Of a stretch of DNA of 64,000 bases, positions 58,291-64,000 are shown one piece after another (position 1 is the stretch's first letter; each line of letters starts with the position of its first letter). Source of the stretch: Bacillota bacterium (GTDB lineage: Bacteria; Bacillota; Clostridia; Christensenellales; UMGS416); assembly GCA_023435705.1 (NCBI GenBank), contig JAEYRH010000004.1, forward strand, positions 124,001 through 188,000, read 5' to 3'. A program made the translations under genes and the position numbers. Under the pieces are notes generated by a model, which was given only the letters and a program-made list of their open reading frames with translations, was not told the DNA's origin and made no database searches.

Positions 58291-59169
58291 TCACTCATCC
58301 GGGTTCAGCAAATACTCCCTCACACCCTTCCACGCCCACCCCTTGCAGCACTGCTCCACAGGCTTCAATTCCACGCCCTCCATGCGCCTTTCCAGCTCAT
58401 CTATGCTGAAGCCCTTTTGAACGATCATGAAATTCTTGGATTTGATCGCATGGGCCGGGCAGCCATAGACACACCGAAAACAGGCAACGCACCGATCCCC
58501 GAAAACCGGCTTGCCGCTTGCCATTGTGATGCTGCCCACCGGGCAACTGCGCTCGCACCACCCGCAGCCGGTGCAGCCCTCCAACCGGTACTTGCCGCTG
58601 ATTTGGTGCACCCCGGCTTTTTCCATGGCGGAAATCCGCCGGCGGATGGCGCCCATGCGCCCCTGCCCTTGGCACTCCCGCCCAGACAGGATATCACCGG
58701 CGATGGCGCGGGCCTTGTCGGGCAAGACGAGCAGCAGGTGCATCGCCACGTGGTCGCCGGTGCCAATCACCCAGTTGCAGGGCATGATGAGCATGCGGTC
58801 ATAGAACACATCGCAACCCCGGCTTTGCAGCATTGCGATGACTGCCCTGCGGCAGCCGGTGTTGGGCCACATCTCGCCGCCGCCGGACACCGACAGCACC
58901 GCGCCCCGCACACCGACAAGGTCGGTTCCCTTGAGCCAGCGGTAGACCGGCTCCGGCGCGTCAAAGGCGTGCACGGCAAACACCAGCACCAATAGGTCCG
59001 GCTTGGCCTCTGTGCCCCAGCCGCCCCGGCGCGCCGGGCCCTCCAGCATCAGCAGCGAGGCGGTTGCGCCCTGCGCGGTGAACTCCCTGAGCAGCGCCTC
59101 CGCTGCGCGGCGGGCCCCGCCTGTGCCGGAGAAACAGGCAATGCGGATATCTCGGAGAGATGGGTTCAT
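58291..59169 (-). CDS. EFR1-type flavodoxin-ferredoxin fusion protein
   Basis: A 292-residue protein. The N-terminal half resembles a flavodoxin (ACFSGTGGARRAAEALL FMN loop, then LSVSGGGEMWPNTGCRRAV). The C-terminal part (about 195-255) has two [4Fe-4S] ferredoxin motifs, CTGCGWCERSCP and CVACFRCVYGCP. A C-terminal 40 residues follow (IDELERRMEG). It is a small electron carrier with FMN and two iron-sulfur clusters, typical of anaerobes. The partner is unknown. It sits in its own transcription unit. Confidence 0.85.
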   Translation of the reverse strand: MNPSLRDIRIACFSGTGGARRAAEALLREFTAQGATASLLMLEGPARRGGWGTEAKPDLLVLVFAVHAFDAPEPVYRWLKGTDLVGVRGAVLSVSGGGEMWPNTGCRRAVIAMLQSRGCDVFYDRMLIMPCNWVIGTGDHVAMHLLLVLPDKARAIAGDILSGRECQGQGRMGAIRRRISAMEKAGVHQISGKYRLEGCTGCGWCERSCPVGSITMASGKPVFGDRCVACFRCVYGCPAHAIKSKNFMIVQKGFSIDELERRMEGVELKPVEQCCKGWAWKGVREYLLNPDE

Positions 59170-59309
59170 AGGGCATACCTCTCAGGCGTTGGTTATTTCT
59201 ATGATGTTATCATTATATGCCAAAACATGGTAAAATGGTATCGTCAGGAGCAACGGCCTGGTTCGATCTCATGCTCTTGCCGACGAAGAATCTTCACAAG
59301 GAGATGACC

Positions 59310-59849
59310 ATGCCAAAAACTCTGGCCCTGCTGCGGGGCGTCAACGTGGGCGGCCACACGGTGAAGATGGATCGGCTGCGAGAGCTGTTTGAGCAGATGG
59401 GCTGCACAGGCGTTTCCACCCACATTCAAAGCGGAAACGTGCTGTTTGACGCCACCGGCGAACCGGCGGACGCCCTGGCCGCAAGGCTTACGGCGGGCTT
59501 GCAGGCTGCCTTGGGCTTCGAGGTGCCGGTGCTTTTGCTTTCGGCGCAAGGGCTGGCTGGTATTCTAGACGCTAGCCTCTTCGCCGGCCGGGAGCTTGCA
59601 GAGGGTGAGCGGCTTTATGTCACGGTGCTGGAACGGGAGCCCTCGCTGGAGGCTGTCACCTGTCTTGCGAAAGACCCCCGCAGCGCCGACGAGTTTGCCG
59701 TCGCGGGCCGTGCGGCCTGGGTGCTCTGCCGGGGTGGATACCATAAGACGGCCTATTCCAACGGATTCTTTGAGAAGAAGTTGAAGATGAAGGCAACCAC
59801 GAGGAATCTGGAAGTGATGGAAAAGCTGATGGAATTGGCGCGGGGGTAA
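59310..59849 (+). CDS. DUF1697 family protein
   Basis: A 179-residue protein: LALLRGVNVGGHTVKMDRLRELFEQMG, HIQSGNVLFDA and FFEKKLKMKATTRNLEVMEKL are the DUF1697 signatures. Function is unknown; members are about 180 residues and cytoplasmic. ATG follows AAGGAGATGACC. The VOC gene starts one base after its stop, so the two are co-translated. Confidence 0.9.
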   Translation: MPKTLALLRGVNVGGHTVKMDRLRELFEQMGCTGVSTHIQSGNVLFDATGEPADALAARLTAGLQAALGFEVPVLLLSAQGLAGILDASLFAGRELAEGERLYVTVLEREPSLEAVTCLAKDPRSADEFAVAGRAAWVLCRGGYHKTAYSNGFFEKKLKMKATTRNLEVMEKLMELARG

Positions 59850-59850
59850 T

Positions 59851-60249
59851 ATGCATCCAATCGACCACCTGAACCGTTATGTCTCCAATGTGGATTCTTT
59901 TATTGCGTTCTACACCGAAGCGCTGGGCTACCGGCTGCTCCGGAAGGGCACAAAGGCCAACGGCCAGCCCTACGCCATCCTGCTGGGCGGCGGCCACGAG
60001 CTGTTTATCAGCCAGCAGGAGGGCTTTAAGGCGGAGAGCGGCGGCAACTTCCGCCACATCGGCTATGCCGTGGCCGATGCTGACAGCTTGCTGGCAGACC
60101 TTAAGGCCAGGGGGCTTGCGCCAATGGGCACGCAAATCATCGTCAAACAGTTCTCACGGCAATTCTATTTGAAGGACCCGGACGGCTTTGAGATCGACCT
60201 GATCCAATGGACGGACAAGGAAGGCTTCACTGGCTCCCAGCCAACCTAG
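59851..60249 (+). CDS. VOC (glyoxalase-like) family protein
   Basis: A 132-residue vicinal-oxygen-chelate fold protein: HLNRYVSNVDSFIAFYTEALGYRLL opens the first beta-alpha-beta-beta-beta unit and FRHIGYAVADADSLLADL the second, closing with FYLKDPDGFEIDLIQW. Relatives are glyoxalases, dioxygenases and drug-binding proteins; the substrate is not inferable. Metal-ligand candidates (His at start, Glu near the end) are present. Confidence 0.82.
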   Translation: MHPIDHLNRYVSNVDSFIAFYTEALGYRLLRKGTKANGQPYAILLGGGHELFISQQEGFKAESGGNFRHIGYAVADADSLLADLKARGLAPMGTQIIVKQFSRQFYLKDPDGFEIDLIQWTDKEGFTGSQPT

Positions 60250-60418
60250 ACAACAATGGCTCAGCCAAGATCAGGCAGGCACACCTGCCATGATTCAATG
60301 TCGAATTATATACATTCAACACGAAACTCAACTTTATAAATTATACAATTCATAATATTGACATTTGTGCCGACCTATTGCATAATATGCAGTAGTAAAC
60401 AAAGAAGAGGGAAATGTG

Positions 60419-60796
60419 ATGAACAAGAACACTTTGCGAACCATTCTTTTGATCTCAGCCATCTGCCTGCTGGTGGACGCGGCCTCGGGCCTCTGGATTG
60501 CCAACCTGGGCACATTGGCCTCCGTGGTGCTCTCCATCCTGTTTGCGGCCAATGTGCGCAGGCAGTTCGGCCCGGAGGCAGACCAGGCACGCTCCGCCTG
60601 CATCGTGAACGCCATTGTGAGTGGCGTGGGGCTGCTGTCCGGCCAGGGGCTGGGCATCCTGCACCTGGGCTTCATGGGCTGGGTGCCCGGCCTGATCCAC
60701 GGGCTGTCGTTCTTCTTCTGCGTGGGCTTCGGCATCTGGCAGATCGTGCTGTGGAGCAAGCTCCGCGGCGCAGAGCGGGCCGCGACGGCGGCGTAA
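60419..60796 (+). CDS. Small four-TM membrane protein, paralogue A
   Basis: A 125-residue membrane protein with three or four hydrophobic segments, starting KNTLRTILLISAICLLVDAASGLW. It is the first of two tandem paralogues (next at 60833), sharing ILLISAICLLVD, LASVVLS and GFGIWQ at equal positions. The pattern is like small DUF-type permease-like or accessory proteins. Function is not known. ATG follows AGAGGGAAATGTG. Confidence 0.6.
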   Translation: MNKNTLRTILLISAICLLVDAASGLWIANLGTLASVVLSILFAANVRRQFGPEADQARSACIVNAIVSGVGLLSGQGLGILHLGFMGWVPGLIHGLSFFFCVGFGIWQIVLWSKLRGAERAATAA

Positions 60797-60832
60797 TCAG
60801 AGCCATCGGATCATTGGAAAGGAGAAAAATCA

Positions 60833-61216
60833 ATGAGCAAGCAATCCATGCTGACAATCCTGCTGATTTCCGCGATTTGCCTGCTGGTGGACTCTCTTGC
60901 GGGCTGGGTGCTGTTTGACCTGGGCGCACTGGCTTCCGTGGTGTTGTCTGTCATCTTCTTCGTCAACGCGAGAGCTGTATTTGGAGACATTGGCGAAGAT
61001 GCGCGCACGAGCTGCCTATGGAGCTTTATCGCCAACGGTGCGCTGTTTTTAATGAACAATACCGTTGGCATCCTCATCGCGATCGTCACCCTGGGGATCT
61101 CTGCGATCTTTGGAAAAGGGCTGGAGATGATGATCAACATTGGCTTCGGCATCTGGCAGCTTGCGGTTTGGAGCAAGCTGAAGACAGTTTCAGGGGCCTC
61201 TACCTTGCAGGCGTAA
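60833..61216 (+). CDS. Small four-TM membrane protein, paralogue B
   Basis: A 127-residue membrane protein paralogous to the gene 36 bases upstream: TILLISAICLLVDSLAGW, LGALASVVLSVIFFVNAR and GFGIWQLAVWSKLK match position by position. Divergence in the middle segments suggests an old duplication. A terminator follows. ATG follows GGAAAGGAGAAAAATCA. Confidence 0.6.
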   Translation: MSKQSMLTILLISAICLLVDSLAGWVLFDLGALASVVLSVIFFVNARAVFGDIGEDARTSCLWSFIANGALFLMNNTVGILIAIVTLGISAIFGKGLEMMINIGFGIWQLAVWSKLKTVSGASTLQA

Positions 61217-61230
61217 ACAAGATATCAGGA

Positions 61231-61267
61231 AAGCCAGATGGGGTCACCCCCGTCTGGCTTATATATT
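61231..61267 (+). terminator. Terminator after the tandem membrane genes
   Basis: AAGCCAGATGGGG, loop TCA, CCCCCGTCTGGCTT then ATATATTT. Confidence 0.8.
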
Positions 61268-61339
61268 TACGCTCCTTGTCAGTTTTGCGCAAACGAAGTA
61301 GAATAAATCCATCCATTCATCCGTCATCAGGAGCACGCC

Positions 61340-62116
61340 ATGTTCCGCTATTTTTTCGCTTATGACAAGGACATTCCCGCTGGCACCGGCGTGGCCAACT
61401 TCACAGCCACCCACTTCATCTGGCTTGCCGCCACCGCCGTGGTGATCGCCGTGCTGCTGTTGCTTTACCGCAGGATGAACCACGAAGCGCGGCAGCGGTT
61501 CACGGCCACGGCCACAATCGCGATCCTGGTGCTGGAGGTGATCCGGCAGGGCTGGCTGCTGATCATTGGCCGCTACGACATCACGCGGCACCTGCCGCTG
61601 CACCTGTGCGGCATCATGATCTTTGTGGAGGCCTTCGCCGTGTTTGGCAAAAAACCGGCGATGAAGGAGTTTGCCTACGCATGCGGCTTGCCCGGTGCGG
61701 CGATGGCGCTGCTGACGCCGGAGCCCAGCAACTACCCCTTCTGGAACATACAGTATCTGGAGAGCATCTTCGTGCACGCGCTGCTGGCACTGGTGCCGCT
61801 GCTGTGGATTTTGGACGGCTTCCGCCCCAACATCCGGGCGCTGCCCAAAAACATGGCGATCCTGGCGGGGCTTGCGGCGTTTTGCTTTGGCCTGAACCTG
61901 CTGCTGGGCGGCAACAGCAACTATATGTTTGTGCACTTCGCGCCGGCAGGCACACCAATTGAGATCTTTGATAAATGGGTGGGCTGGCCATGGTATATCG
62001 GGCCACTGCTGGGGTTCGCGCTGGTGCTCTGGGGCATCCTGTATGCGCCGTGGGCATTGGCGGCATGGGCAAAAAAGCGTGGGCAGGCCGGGGCAGGCGC
62101 CGCTGCTGCGGGTTGA
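61340..62116 (+). CDS. TIGR02206 (YwaF) family membrane protein
   Basis: A 258-residue membrane protein with about seven segments. ATHFIWLAATAVVIAVLLLLYRR, HLPLHLCGIMIFVEAFAVF and LLLGGNSNYMFVHFAPAG are typical of the TIGR02206/YwaF family. Function unknown; relatives are common in Bacillota. ATG follows CAGGAGCACGCC. Confidence 0.85.
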   Translation: MFRYFFAYDKDIPAGTGVANFTATHFIWLAATAVVIAVLLLLYRRMNHEARQRFTATATIAILVLEVIRQGWLLIIGRYDITRHLPLHLCGIMIFVEAFAVFGKKPAMKEFAYACGLPGAAMALLTPEPSNYPFWNIQYLESIFVHALLALVPLLWILDGFRPNIRALPKNMAILAGLAAFCFGLNLLLGGNSNYMFVHFAPAGTPIEIFDKWVGWPWYIGPLLGFALVLWGILYAPWALAAWAKKRGQAGAGAAAAG

Positions 62117-62158
62117 ATACACATTGGGAAATGATACTCACGATGAGGAGGCAGGCAT

Positions 62159-62632
62159 ATGGCAAACGATTTCTTCAAAGGGCTTGACGGGCTGATGAAG
62201 GGCTTTTCGAGCTTCATGCCGCAGGATGACCCCAATGTGAAAATACTGAGCTCGCAGAATGAAGTCAGCACCCTGGAGGAGCAGGAAACGGCGATCTACA
62301 CCGAGATCGGCAGGCTGGCCTATGCCAGGAACCCCGGCGGCTTCCCCGAGCAGGCAGACCGGCTCAGGCTGCTGCAAAGCAACCTGGCCGCCGCCAAAGA
62401 TAAGCTTGCCAGCCTCCAGCAGGCAAAAGAGGCAGCCGAGCGCGCGGAGCAGGAGGCGGCGGCGCAGACGCTCTGCCCAAGCTGCGGCACACAAAACGCC
62501 GAAGGCACGAAGTTCTGCCAGGAGTGCGGCGCCAAGCTGGGCGCGCCGCAGAAGGTGTTTTGCACGAACTGCGGCCAGCAGAACCAGCCGGGCACCAAGT
62601 TTTGCGGCGGATGCGGGCAAAGGCTTGGCTGA
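62159..62632 (+). CDS. Coiled-coil protein with double zinc ribbon
   Basis: A 157-residue protein. Residues about 35-100 are a helical, heptad-rich region (LEEQETAIYTEIGRLAYAR, DKLASLQQAKEAAERAEQEAA). Two zinc ribbons follow, CPSCGTQNAEGTKFCQECGAKLG and CTNCGQQNQPGTKFCGGCGQRLG. Such small zinc-ribbon proteins are usual in Bacillota without an assigned role. ATG follows GAGGAGGCAGGCAT. It is 12 bases upstream of yqeK on the same strand. Confidence 0.75.
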   Translation: MANDFFKGLDGLMKGFSSFMPQDDPNVKILSSQNEVSTLEEQETAIYTEIGRLAYARNPGGFPEQADRLRLLQSNLAAAKDKLASLQQAKEAAERAEQEAAAQTLCPSCGTQNAEGTKFCQECGAKLGAPQKVFCTNCGQQNQPGTKFCGGCGQRLG

Positions 62633-62644
62633 GCGGAGGCTGCA

Positions 62645-63232
62645 ATGCAGGACACAAACCAGATCAAACAGATGATGCAACAACGGTTGGACGAAGCCCG
62701 CTATGGCCACTGCCTGCGCACAGCGGAGACAGCCAGGGAGCTGGCGGAACGGTTTGGGGCCGACCCGGACAAGGCATATCTGGCCGGGCTGCTGCATGAC
62801 TGCGCGAAGGCATATGACGGCAGCCGCATTCTGGAGATCGCGCAGTCGATGGGGCTTAAGCTGACCAAGGCGCAGGAAGCGCAGCCCTATGAGCTTCTGC
62901 ACGGCCAGGCCGGAGCCCATGTGGCGCGCACCGAATACGGCGTGGAAGACAGGGACGTGCTACAGGCGATTTACCGCCACCAATGCGCCGCTGAAGATAT
63001 GACCGTGCTGGATAACGTGGTGCGGCTGGCAGACGCCACCGAGCCCGCCCGGTCCGGCCAACGGGTGGAGCGGATGCGGGCGCTGGCACTGCAGAGCCTG
63101 GAAGAGGCCTTGCTGGTTGGGCTTTGCACAAACATCGAAACATTTATCAAGCACAGAGTCTTTATTGAGCCGGGAACAGCCATTTATTACAACGCTTTGG
63201 TGGCCGCGCTGGCGGATCGGGCATGGGGCTGA
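62645..63232 (+). CDS. yqeK: YqeK-type HD hydrolase (Ap4A hydrolase, symmetrical)
   Basis: A 195-residue HD-domain protein: RYGHCLRTAETARELAERFG, AYLAGLLHDCAKAYD (HD pair), HGQAGAHVARTEYGV and IYRHQCAAEDMTVLDNVVRLAD. YqeK splits diadenosine tetraphosphate to two ADP. In most Bacillota the gene follows nadD; here a zinc-ribbon gene precedes it and nadD is not visible. ATG follows GCGGAGGCTGCA. Confidence 0.9.
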   Translation: MQDTNQIKQMMQQRLDEARYGHCLRTAETARELAERFGADPDKAYLAGLLHDCAKAYDGSRILEIAQSMGLKLTKAQEAQPYELLHGQAGAHVARTEYGVEDRDVLQAIYRHQCAAEDMTVLDNVVRLADATEPARSGQRVERMRALALQSLEEALLVGLCTNIETFIKHRVFIEPGTAIYYNALVAALADRAWG

Positions 63233-63451
63233 AGTTTACGAACTGCATCGTGTTGCCGGGGTTCCGCCCGGTACGAAGAGCACCTCCAGGGAGGCAAGAA
63301 CGATAATTCTTAACTCCCGCCCCCTTCATTGAGAGAGATTCCATCACATTTCACCGTTATCTTCTATCAAACTGTTAAACAGCCAAAACACATGGGTATA
63401 TCTAAATAGCACAAGTTGCAGCCCCAAAAAATGTGAGTTAGGGGATTCATT

Positions 63452-64000
63452 GTGGGTAAGCGGCTGTTTCACTCCATACGCACCAGGACAATTGCAACCA
63501 TGGTAGCGATGTATCTCTTTATGTTGGCCACGGTGATTGCCAGCTTTAACTCGTACTTGCTGAACAACATCAAGGCTCTGGAAAAGAACTACGTATCAGA
63601 ACGCATGAACCACATCAGCATAGCCATTGATTTTGAATTGAATGACCTGAAGAAGATTGCAACAGATTTGGCTCATTGGAATGATGGCTATCAATTTGTG
63701 ATGGACGGTAACCAAAAGTTCATTGATGATAACATGAGTGCAGCTTCTTTTGATTACCTTCGGCTGGATGCTATGGTATATATGAACCTTTCCGGTGATT
63801 TCATATTTGCCCAGCAGCTCAACGAAGACGCTACCGCGCTCACTCCTGCGCCTGACACAGTGAAGAAACAGATTAAGCAACTTGTGGGCAGTGATCTGGA
63901 TGCCGGTATCAAAGGAATCCTGGATATTCCTGGCGGTGCAATGCTATTTGCCGGCACTCCGGTGCACACCAGCAATGGAGGAGGGCCGGCCAATGGCACC
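63452..64000 (+). CDS. CHASE4-domain sensor protein (truncated by the window end)
   Basis: The reading frame is open to the end of the window (183 codons). An N-terminal membrane segment (about 13-35) is followed by a CHASE4-type outer domain: AHWNDGYQFV, NMSAASFDYLRLDAMVYMNLSG, LFAGTPVHTSNGGGPANG. CHASE4 sensors carry GGDEF, EAL or histidine-kinase domains after a second membrane segment, which would lie beyond the window. Start is a GTG after AGGGGATTCATT. The ligand is unknown. Confidence 0.8.
   Translation, partial: MGKRLFHSIRTRTIATMVAMYLFMLATVIASFNSYLLNNIKALEKNYVSERMNHISIAIDFELNDLKKIATDLAHWNDGYQFVMDGNQKFIDDNMSAASFDYLRLDAMVYMNLSGDFIFAQQLNEDATALTPAPDTVKKQIKQLVGSDLDAGIKGILDIPGGAMLFAGTPVHTSNGGGPANGT

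Noticed and set aside
61300..61340. Third ECF promoter motif before the TIGR02206 gene
   Set aside because: CATTCATCCGTC resembles the shared -10 side, but no GAAC/AAC element occurs 16 bases upstream.
1..64000. tRNA, rRNA, transposase and prophage genes
   Set aside because: I looked for T-loop sequences, rRNA-like stretches, DDE-type transposase and phage structural motifs and found none I could support; a tRNAscan or Rfam search could still find something missed by eye.

Overview
This is a GC-rich chromosomal segment from what looks like a Gram-positive member of the Bacillota (class Clostridia or a relative). Indicators are a TRAP (mtrB) gene, a Clostridia/Bacilli style set of RNA switches (ykkC/guanidine-I type, yybP-ykoY manganese type, cobalamin type), many lipoproteins with Thr/Pro-rich linkers, a VanW protein, an L,D-transpeptidase, YqeK and strong Shine-Dalgarno sites. 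The species cannot be fixed from this window. I saw no rRNA, tRNA, CRISPR array, transposase or phage gene. About 65 genes are supported.

Layout. 1-5 kb (minus): complete branched-chain amino acid ABC importer livKHMGF. 5-12.2 kb: stand-alone homocysteine methyltransferase, a tandem PII-like protein with a DUF1538 membrane protein, a thrC operon, and a LysE-superfamily membrane protein under a guanidine-I-like riboswitch. 12.5-18.3 kb: membrane/zinc-ribbon protein, DUF4145-NPCBM protein, mtrB-pfkA, an AadA-like aminoglycoside nucleotidyltransferase, a Phd/PIN toxin-antitoxin pair and a histidine-phosphatase-like protein. 18.3-30.4 kb: P-type ATPase under a manganese riboswitch, NatAB-like ABC exporter, uxaC, and an ECF sigma operon whose promoter motif recurs in front of the exporter. 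30.4-34.9 kb: an AT-rich cassette (peptide deformylase plus a two-TM protein) beside a candidate small RNA, a divergent LysE/XRE-cupin pair, thioesterase and comB. 35-49.7 kb: lipoprotein, flavin reductase-like protein, corA, GNAT, hemerythrin, a 757-residue WG-repeat lipoprotein, a cobalamin riboswitch with an orphan BtuF-like protein, esterase, YhhN, ppa, L,D-transpeptidase and Cu/Zn SOD. 49.7-64 kb: aminotransferase-PHP-VanW operon, GH4 glycosidase, two tandem paralogous lipoproteins next to a gene remnant, a ferredoxin fusion, small enzymes, tandem small membrane proteins, YqeK and a truncated CHASE4 sensor.

How it fits together. Transport and envelope functions dominate: five importer genes for leucine-type amino acids, metal transporters (P-type ATPase, CorA), LysE-type exporters and B12-responsive uptake. 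UxaC and the GH4 enzyme fit use of uronate-containing plant sugars. Intergenic gaps carry at least three families of GC-rich palindromic repeats. Leads most worth testing are the guanidine-type switch on an unusual membrane gene, the two-site ECF regulon, the AT-rich deformylase cassette with its neighbouring small RNA candidate, and the repeat families.
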